This document shows positions 17,835 to 25,549 of a stretch of DNA of 64,000 nucleotides, piece by piece; the first letter of the stretch is position 1, and each line of letters starts with the position of its first letter. This DNA comes from Mangrovimonas sp. ST2L15 (GTDB lineage: Bacteria; Bacteroidota; Bacteroidia; Flavobacteriales; Flavobacteriaceae), in assembly GCF_001280515.1 (NCBI RefSeq), contig NZ_LBIQ01000030.1, positions 620,001 to 684,000 on the forward strand. Direction: 5' to 3'. The position numbers and the translations under genes were made by a program. The notes below the pieces were generated by a model. It ran no database searches. It was not told the origin of the DNA and saw only the letters and a program-made list of their open reading frames with translations.

Positions 17835-18688
17835 AATACGTTAAGTAACTGCTCTTTTATCTTTTCAAGTTCGTCTTTCATTTGCACTACCAATTTTTGC
17901 ATAGGTGCATAGTTGCTTTTAGAACCTATGGTATTGATCTCCCGGCCTATTTCCTGAGCAATGAATCCCAGTTTTTTACCATTGGAGTCTTGAGAATTGA
18001 GAGAGTTTACAAAGTAATCCAGGTGGTTTTTTAAGCGGACTTTCTCTTCGTTAATGTCAAATTTCTCTATGTAATAAACCAATTCCTGTTCAAAACGGTT
18101 TTCATCAACCTTCTCTTTGATGTCGGCAATACCTTTTCTTAGGCGTTCGCGCACCCCTTCAATCCTCTCGGGATCCATGTCAATTACTTCGGTTAAAAGT
18201 TGGTCTATATTAGCGATGCGCTGTTTAAAGTCTGCTTCAAGGGCTTTTCCTTCGTCCAGTCTATAGGTAGCAATGGCTTTTAAGGCATCTTGGGTACCCT
18301 TTAAGATGGTTTTCCATTCTTGCTCATCCATTTCGTCACGTTCGGTATTCAAGGCATCTGGGAAGCGAACAGCCATTTTTAAAAGTTCGGTTTCGTCACC
18401 ATTGACTACCTCTCTCAGTTGATGAATGTATTCCTTAACAACCGGAAGGTTTACCGTAGTGCTAGTAGTTTCACCAGTCAGTTCCACATAGATGGAAAAA
18501 TCAATTTTCCCTCTTTCTAACTTTTGGGCAATCATTTTCCTGAGTTCCAGTTCCTTTTCCCTGTATGCAGAAGGCATTCTGGCATTCAAATCAAGGTTCT
18601 TGCTGTTAAGTGATTTAATTTCAATGGAAATTTTTTTTGTAGGCAGCTGCAACACAGTCTTACCATATCCAGTCATGGAATGTATCAT
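17831..18688 (-). CDS. yicC: YicC-family endoribonuclease
   Basis: 285 residues with the diagnostic N-terminus MIHSMTGYGK and C-terminal DUF1732 region (RLKNHLDYF, KLGFIAQEIGREINTIGSK). YicC proteins are recently described as RNA-degrading enzymes; activity here is by family. It is the first gene of the yicC-lipoprotein-gmk-nadD operon and diverges from a thioesterase gene. Confidence 0.93.
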   Translation of the reverse strand: MIHSMTGYGKTVLQLPTKKISIEIKSLNSKNLDLNARMPSAYREKELELRKMIAQKLERGKIDFSIYVELTGETTSTTVNLPVVKEYIHQLREVVNGDETELLKMAVRFPDALNTERDEMDEQEWKTILKGTQDALKAIATYRLDEGKALEADFKQRIANIDQLLTEVIDMDPERIEGVRERLRKGIADIKEKVDENRFEQELVYYIEKFDINEEKVRLKNHLDYFVNSLNSQDSNGKKLGFIAQEIGREINTIGSKSNYAPMQKLVVQMKDELEKIKEQLLNVL

Positions 18689-18769
18689 AAACTATCATCT
18701 AAAGTTGTACAAAGTTAAGGAAATCCAAAGGTTTAGAAAACAACGAATTTATATTATGCATGCACAATA

Positions 18770-18777
18770 TATTTTTG
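18770..18777 (+). promoter_or_regulatory. Candidate -7 promoter box for the thioesterase gene
   Basis: TATTTTTG matches TANNTTTG, 30 bases before ATG 18808, in the yicC/thioesterase divergent gap. No good -33 match is seen. Confidence 0.45.
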
Positions 18778-18807
18778 GTATTTTTACGGCTTTAAAATTT
18801 GAAACAG

Positions 18808-19284
18808 ATGTTTGTAAAAGAATTTGAAATACGCTGGAGTGATGTAGATGCTAATCGCCATTTGGCCAATAGCGCCTATACCAATTTTATGAGTCATACC
18901 CGTATGGCCTTTTTGATAGAAAAGGGATTTACAATGAAGGAATTGGCTAAGTTCAATTTAGGTCCCGTGGTATTTTATGAGCATATGTATTATTTTAAGG
19001 AAACCTTTATGGGGCAGGCTATAAAAGTGAGTTTACAAGTGTCGGGCTTGAGCGAGGATGGCAAATTCTTTAAGTTTGACCATAATTTCTATAACCAAAA
19101 AGGTGAAAACCTAGCCCACTGTGAAATGTTAGGTGGCTGGATGGATTTAGGTGCTAGAAAATTAACCTCCTTACCTGAGGAGTTGTTGGATATCGCCCAC
19201 GAGTTTCCCAAGGCTCCCCATTATCATACCATTACCAAGGAAGATACCAGAAAACACAGTAAGACACCGGTTAATTTGGAGTAG
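18808..19284 (+). CDS. Acyl-CoA thioesterase, hotdog fold
   Basis: 158 residues from ATG 18808 (a TTG nine bases earlier is less likely). The motif WSDVDANRHLANSAYTNFM at about residues 9-27 is typical of the 4-hydroxybenzoyl-CoA/YbgC-like thioesterase superfamily, with the Asp at the usual catalytic place. Cytoplasmic hydrolysis of an acyl-CoA is inferred; chain length is unknown. Its 3' end overlaps the convergent EamA gene by 14 bases. Confidence 0.85.
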   Translation: MFVKEFEIRWSDVDANRHLANSAYTNFMSHTRMAFLIEKGFTMKELAKFNLGPVVFYEHMYYFKETFMGQAIKVSLQVSGLSEDGKFFKFDHNFYNQKGENLAHCEMLGGWMDLGARKLTSLPEELLDIAHEFPKAPHYHTITKEDTRKHSKTPVNLE

Positions 19285-20179
19285 TCAATTTTGGCTTGGG
19301 CCGTCTGGTAACCAAATAAACCCCAGAGAAAATAAGAACTGACGCCACAATTTTGACTGAATTAACATGGTCACTTCCCATAATCACTGCAAATATTCCC
19401 GCTACAACTGGTTGTATGTATAAGAAGATACTTACTGTTGAGGCCTTTAAATGCTGAAGCGCTAAAGGATTCAAAAGATAGGTCCCAAAGGTGGCTGCAA
19501 TGACCACAAAGAGCACCGATAACCAGATATAGGGTGTGAATAGATGCCATTCTACCGCAGCAAGCTCTGAATATCCAAAAGGTAGAACCATAATGCTTCC
19601 AAAGAGAAACAACCATCTTATAAAAGTAAACGGATGGTATTTGGTAGCAAGTTTTTTTAGAAGGATGAGGTAGATGCTATAGGAAACGGCATTGATGAAA
19701 ACTAGAAAATTACCTAGCATGATATCATCTCCAGACTGGGTGCTTCTGCCGTAAACTGATAAAATAATGGCTCCCGAAAAACCCAAAAGAATTCCCAACA
19801 TCTTTAACAAAGTAATGCGCTCTTTTAGGAAGATGCTTGAAAATACCAGCACCACAATAGGAACAACCGTCATAATCACAGAGGCGTGAATGGGTGTTGT
19901 GTATTCTAGACCTTTAAAAAAGGTGAGCATGTTTAAGACCAGACCAAAAAAAGCAGCCACGATAAACCGAACAAAATCTTGGGATTCTATTTTCTCTCGA
20001 GGCGTAAATAGACTCAACAACCAAAACATGCATGTGGCGCCTAGGACTCTCAAAAGAATAAATCCAAAAGGTCTCACGTGACCTGCATCAATCACATCAT
20101 TGGCAAAGGTGAAAGTAAGTCCATAAATTACCTGGACCATAAACACGGCAATAATGGAAAGGATTCTGATTTTATTCAT
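19271..20179 (-). CDS. EamA/DMT-superfamily transporter
   Basis: 302 residues with two EamA repeats of five helices each, the second opening near LGNFLVFINAVSYSIYLILL. ATG 20179 overlaps the end of the upstream gene by eight bases in the form ATGAATAA; the open frame extends upstream to 20239 but that would overlap the neighbour for 60 bases. Likely an exporter of small metabolites; the substrate cannot be told from sequence. Confidence 0.88.
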   Translation of the reverse strand: MNKIRILSIIAVFMVQVIYGLTFTFANDVIDAGHVRPFGFILLRVLGATCMFWLLSLFTPREKIESQDFVRFIVAAFFGLVLNMLTFFKGLEYTTPIHASVIMTVVPIVVLVFSSIFLKERITLLKMLGILLGFSGAIILSVYGRSTQSGDDIMLGNFLVFINAVSYSIYLILLKKLATKYHPFTFIRWLFLFGSIMVLPFGYSELAAVEWHLFTPYIWLSVLFVVIAATFGTYLLNPLALQHLKASTVSIFLYIQPVVAGIFAVIMGSDHVNSVKIVASVLIFSGVYLVTRRPKPKLTTPN

Positions 20180-20525
20180 TGACCGCCTGCTTCGCTTGTT
20201 CAACAACCTTAGCTGTGTTGCCAATAAAAATTTGGTCATTGATAATGATCACGGGCCGTTTTAAAAAAGTGTAATGTTCAAGAATATAATGTTTGTAATC
20301 CTTTTCAGTTAAATCTTGGTTTTTCAAGTCCATCTCTTTGTACAATTTGGCCCTTTTGCTGAAAAGAGCTTCATAGCTTCCAGAAAGTTCTGCCATCTCC
20401 TCAATTTGCTTTACAGTGATAGGTTCTGTTTTAATGTCTTGATATATAAAGTCTGAAGGTAGGTTCAAATCTTTGATAATTCTTAAACACGTATTGCAGG
20501 ATTTAAGGAAATATACTTTTTTCAT
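20172..20525 (-). CDS. ArsC/Spx-family thioredoxin-fold protein
   Basis: 117 residues from ATG 20525. The N-terminal strand is followed by SCNTC (Cys10, Cys13), the CXXC form found in Spx/YffB-like members rather than the single Cys of classical arsenate reductase. The C-terminal RPVIIINDQIFIGN corresponds to the family's RP(I/V) segment. An arsenate reductase, reductant-linked enzyme or Spx-like regulator are all possible. Co-translated with the EamA transporter. Confidence 0.83.
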   Translation of the reverse strand: MKKVYFLKSCNTCLRIIKDLNLPSDFIYQDIKTEPITVKQIEEMAELSGSYEALFSKRAKLYKEMDLKNQDLTEKDYKHYILEHYTFLKRPVIIINDQIFIGNTAKVVEQAKQAVNE

Positions 20526-20600
20526 GAGATAGCATTCAAAATTTAACGTTGCAAAATAAAGGCTTTTAGTCAACAAACAAGTATCTTTAGCACTATAAAA

Positions 20601-21074
20601 ATGAATGGTATGGATTTTATTTTTGAGGTACTCCCTAAGTCAAGACTGTTTTTTGAAAAGGTATTAAATGAAACATCTTTAGACGATTTAAACAAGATTC
20701 CTGACGGGTTTAATAACAATATTATTTGGAATATTGCACATGTTGTGGTTACCGAACAGCTATTGGCGTATAAGTTAAGTGGGTTAGAGCCTAATGTAAG
20801 TGCAGATATGATTCAAACCTATATGAAAGGGACAAAGCCGCAAGGAAGCGTAAGCCAAGAGTTTGTAGATGAGTTAAAGACTTTGTTGTTTTCTACCATA
20901 GAAAAAACCGAGCAAGATTATAAAGATATGTATTTTACCAATTTTCATGAATACACAGTTTCAACTACGGGGAATACTTTGAAAACCCTTGATGATGCCC
21001 TTCGGTTTATATTGTTTCATGAAGGCCTGCATTCAGGCTATGTCATGGCTTTGATGAGAGCGTTAAAAAGCTAA
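20601..21074 (+). CDS. DinB-family four-helix protein
   Basis: 157 residues with the three-His metal site of the DinB/YfiT superfamily: His47 (WNIAHVV), His140 and His144 (FHEGLHSGY). Members include thiol-dependent transferases and DNA-damage-induced proteins; the substrate is not predictable. It ends 12 bases inside the facing DUF4163-type gene. An internal ATG at 20610 is an alternative start. Confidence 0.87.
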   Translation: MNGMDFIFEVLPKSRLFFEKVLNETSLDDLNKIPDGFNNNIIWNIAHVVVTEQLLAYKLSGLEPNVSADMIQTYMKGTKPQGSVSQEFVDELKTLLFSTIEKTEQDYKDMYFTNFHEYTVSTTGNTLKTLDDALRFILFHEGLHSGYVMALMRALKS

Positions 21075-21776
21075 AAAAGACTTTACTTCTTCATAAGGAA
21101 TCCGAAATTCAATCATTCCAGTTGCATAGGGACCTATCTCGTAAGGGTTGTATAAGAAGATGACTCCTTGGTCATCAAAACCCATATTTTCTGGCATGAC
21201 AAAACTGGTATCCTCAAAAAGGATTTTATCGGTTTCTATGACTTCCTTTTGAAAATAAGCCTCGGCCACTTTTTTAAAATTCTCTTGGTCTGAAATTAAT
21301 TCGTTTTGCTCCATAGGCCTGCCGGTTTGTGGGTCAAAATTGAAAAATGTGATGGAGGACATGCCATGTGCACCACCTGTGAAGACATAACTATCTACAG
21401 ATATGCAAATCAAGGTTGGGCTTTGATAGCTAATTTCACCCTCTATGTCGGCTTCCCATTTCATTGGAGAGTCAGGAAAATCAGTGATGAAGGTAGCATA
21501 TTCATTATTGAAATCTGAGATACTTTCTTTAACTGGCATGGTGTAGACTTGATCAGGATCGCCAATATGAAGTATGATAGAAACAAAGGTTTCTAAAGTT
21601 TGATTAATTTGTAAGGAGGCTTCATCATCACCTTCAGCAAAAGGTATTTTTATAGTCACATAGCTGGGATCATCAACAGATTCGGATATTTCCGAAAAGA
21701 CTACTGAAGAATTTTCATTTTTACAAGAAAAAACAAGAATAACAAGAAGGGCAATTGTAAGGGCTTTGAATTTCAT
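21063..21776 (-). CDS. DUF4163/DUF3298-like lipoprotein (RsiV-like extracellular fold)
   Basis: 237 residues with a lipoprotein signal ending VFSC (Cys18). The mature part has the pattern of DUF4163 (IKIPF...INQTLETFV) followed by DUF3298, whose hallmark is seen as YVFTGGAHGMSSITFFNFD near residue 130. In RsiV of Bacillus this fold binds lysozyme; no sigma factor or membrane anchor for one is nearby, so only the fold is inferred here. Confidence 0.8.
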   Translation of the reverse strand: MKFKALTIALLVILVFSCKNENSSVVFSEISESVDDPSYVTIKIPFAEGDDEASLQINQTLETFVSIILHIGDPDQVYTMPVKESISDFNNEYATFITDFPDSPMKWEADIEGEISYQSPTLICISVDSYVFTGGAHGMSSITFFNFDPQTGRPMEQNELISDQENFKKVAEAYFQKEVIETDKILFEDTSFVMPENMGFDDQGVIFLYNPYEIGPYATGMIEFRIPYEEVKSFLAF

Positions 21777-21816
21777 AAAAGGTAGTTAAATTCAATCTTA
21801 AAGATAGCCATTTGCA

Positions 21817-21847
21817 TTTGAATAGATGGGTAGAAAGCCTAACTTTG
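21817..21847 (+). promoter_or_regulatory. Promoter for the cystathionine gamma-synthase gene
   Basis: TTTG at 21817-21820, a 19-base spacer, and TAACTTTG at 21840-21847: a full match to the Bacteroidota -33/-7 consensus. The start codon at 21863 would be only some 10 bases from the predicted transcript start, too short a leader for a riboswitch. Confidence 0.7.
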
Positions 21848-21862
21848 TCAAAATTTTTTAGC

Positions 21863-23002
21863 ATGAAATTCAATACAAAAACCATACATGGAGGACAAAA
21901 ACATGACCCAGCTTATGGCGCAGTGATGCCTCCCATTTACCAAACATCAACTTATGCCCAAAGTACGCCTGGTGGACACAAAGGGTTTGAATATTCCAGA
22001 ACACATAACCCAACTAGACAGGCTTTGGAGAATGCCTTAGCAAGTATAGAAAATGGAACTCACGGATTAGCTTTTGGCTCGGGTTTGGCAGCTATTGATG
22101 CCGTTATGAAATTATTAAAGCCTGGAGATGAGGTGATATCCACCAACGATTTATACGGAGGATCTTATAGGTTGTTTACGAAAATATTTCAAGACTTCGG
22201 AATCAAGTTTCATTTTGTGGGTATGCAGGATGTGTCAAAGATTGAAGATTATATCAATGAAAATACCAAATTGGTTTGGGTAGAAACTCCTACCAATCCG
22301 ATGATGAACATTATTGATATTAAAGGGGTTTCTGAAATAGCCAAAAAGCACAAGTTGTTGTTGGCTGTAGATAATACGTTTGCTACCCCTTACCTTCAAC
22401 AGCCTTTAGATTTAGGTGCAGATATCGTTATGCATTCTGCAACTAAGTATTTGGGCGGACATAGTGATGTGGTTATGGGTGCTTTGGTCGTTAAAGATGA
22501 AGAATTAGCAGACCGATTGTATTTTGTTCAAAATGCCAGTGGTGCTGTTTGTGGGCCACAAGATAGCTTTTTGGTTTTAAGAGGTATCAAAACCCTTCAT
22601 GTTAGAATGCAACGTCATTGTGAAAATGGGAAAAAGGTCGCTGAGTTTTTGGAAAGTCATCCAAAGGTGGAAAAAGTATACTGGCCAGGATTTGAATTCC
22701 ATCCTAATCATGAGGTGGCTAAAAGCCAAATGAGTGATTTTGGGGGAATGATTTCATTTACCACAAAGGGGAATAATTATGAAGAAGCCATTAAAACAGT
22801 AGAAAACCTTAAAGTATTTACATTAGCTGAATCTTTGGGAGGGGTAGAATCCTTAGCTGGTCATCCCGCAAGTATGACACATGCTAGTATCCCTAAAGAG
22901 GAGCGTGAGAAAACAGGAGTGGTCGATTCCTTGATTAGACTAAGTGTGGGAATTGAAGATGCTGATGATTTGATAGAAGATTTGAACCAGGCCTTAGGGT
23001 AA
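21863..23002 (+). CDS. metB: Trans-sulfuration PLP enzyme, cystathionine gamma-synthase type
   Basis: 379 residues from ATG 21863; an upstream TTG at 21812 is rejected because it precedes the promoter. Type I PLP fold of the Cys/Met metabolism family with EYSRTHNPTRQALE (43-56), the phosphate-binding GSGLAA, Asp170 (AVDNTFATP) and Lys195 in HSATKYLGGHSD. It probably makes cystathionine from an activated homoserine and cysteine; gamma-lyase activity cannot be excluded from sequence. Single gene with its own promoter and terminator. Confidence 0.9.
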   Translation: MKFNTKTIHGGQKHDPAYGAVMPPIYQTSTYAQSTPGGHKGFEYSRTHNPTRQALENALASIENGTHGLAFGSGLAAIDAVMKLLKPGDEVISTNDLYGGSYRLFTKIFQDFGIKFHFVGMQDVSKIEDYINENTKLVWVETPTNPMMNIIDIKGVSEIAKKHKLLLAVDNTFATPYLQQPLDLGADIVMHSATKYLGGHSDVVMGALVVKDEELADRLYFVQNASGAVCGPQDSFLVLRGIKTLHVRMQRHCENGKKVAEFLESHPKVEKVYWPGFEFHPNHEVAKSQMSDFGGMISFTTKGNNYEEAIKTVENLKVFTLAESLGGVESLAGHPASMTHASIPKEEREKTGVVDSLIRLSVGIEDADDLIEDLNQALG

Positions 23003-23021
23003 AACCGTTAAGTAATAAAAC

Positions 23022-23055
23022 AAAAAGAGCCACATCATAGTGGCTCTTTTTATTT
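23022..23055. terminator. Intrinsic terminator after metB
   Basis: 12-bp perfect stem AAAAAGAGCCAC / GTGGCTCTTTTT with loop ATCATA, between convergent genes; can act both ways. Confidence 0.92.
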
Positions 23056-23069
23056 ATGTATAACTTTTT

Positions 23070-23879
23070 TTAATCCAAATAGTAAATATAACCAAAGTTC
23101 AACCAAAGCAACCAGTCGTTATATTTGTTGTAGCTCAATTTATGGTTAAGGCCATCAATCCAATCACTACCATAATACTGCCAGCGCATATCAAGCATTA
23201 AGTCAGATAATTTGGTAAGTTTGTATCTAACACCCACACTGGTAACAAGCGACCAAGTTGAGCCTGAGTCTAAATTAAGAGGGTAGTAATCAGGAGGATC
23301 GGAAGCGTCCCACCATCCAAAATCATCATCTAAATCAAACCCACCATATATATTGGCAGGATCCATAACATTTCCGGTACCAAAAGTTGTCCAGGAGTCT
23401 GGGTGGTAATTCACGTAATGAATACCCAAACTAACAAAGGGGGCAAAACGATAACTAAAAGCTTGAAAGGAACGAATGCTCAAAGGGAAGTATTCCAATT
23501 GCATCCCGATATCAAAATTTTGAGCCTCACCTTTATGTGGTTTTAACCTCGGTGCATTGGCATAAGTACCAAAATGATCCAAGGGTGTATAATTCCAGGA
23601 AATTTCACTTCTTAACTTAAAATGATCATTGAAATAAGTATCTGTAGAATAACAATTACACTCTGCACTATAGGAAAAGTTGATGTAGTGAATGATACCT
23701 ATTCCTATTCCCGTATTTCCAAAGTTGGTTTCTTCGTTATTTCTAATTCCGTAATCTGAACGGAACTGAACAGGACCTATAATGGCTCCAATTTCATGCG
23801 AAAAGCCTAACTGGGAAAAGCTAACCTGAACACTGAAAAGTAGGAAAAGTAGGGCTAATGGTAATCTCTTATAGGACAT
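23070..23879 (-). CDS. Outer-membrane beta-barrel protein, unknown function
   Basis: 269 residues with a signal peptide cleaved after VSFSQ. The rest is rich in aromatic beta-strands (HFKLRSEISWNYTP, FAPFVSLGIHYV, SLVTSVGVRYKL) and ends WLLWLNFGYIYYLD, the aromatic end usual for outer-membrane barrels. It resembles the PorT-like barrel group of flavobacteria. It diverges from gdhA across a 210-base gap holding a promoter for each gene; the pairing does not prove a shared role. Confidence 0.78.
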   Translation of the reverse strand: MSYKRLPLALLFLLFSVQVSFSQLGFSHEIGAIIGPVQFRSDYGIRNNEETNFGNTGIGIGIIHYINFSYSAECNCYSTDTYFNDHFKLRSEISWNYTPLDHFGTYANAPRLKPHKGEAQNFDIGMQLEYFPLSIRSFQAFSYRFAPFVSLGIHYVNYHPDSWTTFGTGNVMDPANIYGGFDLDDDFGWWDASDPPDYYPLNLDSGSTWSLVTSVGVRYKLTKLSDLMLDMRWQYYGSDWIDGLNHKLSYNKYNDWLLWLNFGYIYYLD

Positions 23880-23912
23880 AGTTCGCGTTAAGTCAGTAGT
23901 ATAAGTGATTCA

Positions 23913-23943
23913 CAAATATATGAAATGCTTGGTATCCACCAAA
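23913..23943 (-). promoter_or_regulatory. Promoter for the beta-barrel gene
   Basis: On the - strand: TTTG (complement of 23940-23943), a 19-base spacer, TATATTTG (complement of 23913-23920). Full consensus match, about 35 bases before the gene start. Confidence 0.72.
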
Positions 23944-23983
23944 TTAAAAAACTTACTGAAAACCATATAGATAACAGATGCCT

Positions 23984-24052
23984 TAAATTTGCATTAAAAA
24001 ATTGTGAAAATTTAAAAAAATCACCGTTTAAATTTAAGATAACGTATATTTG
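23984..24052 (+). promoter_or_regulatory. Two candidate -7 boxes upstream of gdhA
   Basis: TAAATTTG at 23984-23991 and TATATTTG at 24045-24052, 61 bases apart; the second lies 38 bases before ATG 24090. Neither has a perfect -33 TTTG. Two starts would allow separate control of glutamate dehydrogenase. Confidence 0.5.
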
Positions 24053-24089
24053 CACCCGTTAAACTTAATATTATTTGATATCTTCAAAA

Positions 24090-25433
24090 ATGGACAACAA
24101 AATTGAAGCTTTTTTAGACCTTGTTAAGCAAAGAGACTCTCACGAGCCAGAATTCTTACAAGCTGTAGAGGAAGTAGCCGAGACGGTTATTCCTTACATT
24201 GTTGAACACGATATTTATTATGGCAAAAACATTTTACTTAGAATGGTGGAACCTGAAAGAGTTATTTCTTTTAGAGTTTGTTGGGTAGATGATAAGGGAG
24301 AAATCCAAGTAAATAGAGGATATCGAGTTCAAATGAACTCTGCCATTGGGCCATATAAAGGAGGATTGCGATTCCATCCTTCAGTAAACCTTAGTATTTT
24401 GAAATTCTTGGCTTTTGAACAAGTATTCAAGAACAGTTTGACTACACTACCTATGGGAGGTGGAAAAGGAGGAAGTGATTTTGATCCTAAGGGAAAGAGT
24501 GATAATGAAATCATGAGATTCTGTCATGCTTTCATGTCGGAGTTGTTTAGACACATTGGAGCAAGTACAGATGTGCCTGCTGGTGATATTGGAGTTGGAT
24601 CAAGAGAAATTGGATTCTTATTCGGAATGTATAAGAAATTAAGAAATGAATTTACGGGTGTTTTAACCGGTAAAGGACTTTCTTGGGGAGGATCTTTGAT
24701 TAGACCAGAAGCTACAGGTTATGGAACGGTTTACTTTGCAGAAAGTATGCTTAAAACTAAAGGAGATAAAGTAGAAGGTAAGAATGTGGTTATATCAGGT
24801 TCTGGAAATGTGGCGCAATTTGCTGCCGAAAAGGTTCTTCAATTAGGAGGAAAAGTATTGACCATGTCTGATTCTTCTGGATATATTCTTGACGAAGAGG
24901 GTATTGATGCGGAAAAACTAAAGTTTATCATGGACTTGAAAAACGTTAAACGAGGTCGTATTAATGAATATGTTGATGCTTATCCAAATGCCAAGTTTTT
25001 CAGTGGAGAAACTCCTTGGAAAGTGGCTTGTGATATGGCATTGCCATGTGCTACCCAAAATGAACTGCATGGAGATGACGCTAAGGCTTTAGTTGATAAT
25101 GGTTGTTTCTGTGTTAGTGAAGGAGCAAATATGCCATCAACAAAACAAGCGATTGAAGTTTTCCACAAGGCAAAAATTTTATTTGCTCCAGGAAAAGCAT
25201 CAAATGCTGGTGGTGTAGCTACTTCTGGTCTAGAAATGACTCAAAACTCATTACGTTATAACTGGACAAGAGAAGAAGTTGATAAAAAATTAAAGGAAAT
25301 CATGGAAGATATTCATAAGTCTTGTATCGAATATGGTAAAGAAGATGATGGATATATTAACTATGTTAAAGGAGCAAACATTGCCGGATTCGTTAAGGTA
25401 GCAGATGCTATGTTAGCACAAGGGATTGTTTAA
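24090..25433 (+). CDS. gdhA: Glutamate dehydrogenase (probably NADP-dependent)
   Basis: Interconverts 2-oxoglutarate plus ammonium and glutamate. 447 residues from ATG 24090 (a TTG at 24075 is less likely). The substrate site LPMGGGKGGSDFDPKGKS with its catalytic lysine, TDVPAGDIGVGSREIG, the Rossmann glycine motif SGSGNVAQFAAEK and the C-terminal NIAGFVKVADAM are all intact and fit the hexameric class. Preference for NADP is inferred from the subfamily. Monocistronic with a strong terminator. Confidence 0.96.
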   Translation: MDNKIEAFLDLVKQRDSHEPEFLQAVEEVAETVIPYIVEHDIYYGKNILLRMVEPERVISFRVCWVDDKGEIQVNRGYRVQMNSAIGPYKGGLRFHPSVNLSILKFLAFEQVFKNSLTTLPMGGGKGGSDFDPKGKSDNEIMRFCHAFMSELFRHIGASTDVPAGDIGVGSREIGFLFGMYKKLRNEFTGVLTGKGLSWGGSLIRPEATGYGTVYFAESMLKTKGDKVEGKNVVISGSGNVAQFAAEKVLQLGGKVLTMSDSSGYILDEEGIDAEKLKFIMDLKNVKRGRINEYVDAYPNAKFFSGETPWKVACDMALPCATQNELHGDDAKALVDNGCFCVSEGANMPSTKQAIEVFHKAKILFAPGKASNAGGVATSGLEMTQNSLRYNWTREEVDKKLKEIMEDIHKSCIEYGKEDDGYINYVKGANIAGFVKVADAMLAQGIV

Positions 25434-25454
25434 ATTTCACACAAACTAATTATT

Positions 25455-25483
25455 AAAACCTCCAATTTTGGAGGTTTTTTTAT
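25455..25483 (+). terminator. Intrinsic terminator after gdhA
   Basis: Stem AAAACCTCCAA / TTGGAGGTTTT (25455-25465 with 25468-25478), small T loop, then TTTTT. Confidence 0.9.
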
Positions 25484-25549
25484 TTGATATTGTATGATTT
25501 TATCCTAATTATCGTTAGATATAAATATATTTGACGCAGTAATTTATTT

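Noticed and set aside
21812-21862. Upstream TTG start for the cystathionine gamma-synthase
   Set aside because: It would start inside the predicted promoter and add residues not seen in the family; ATG 21863 is preferred.
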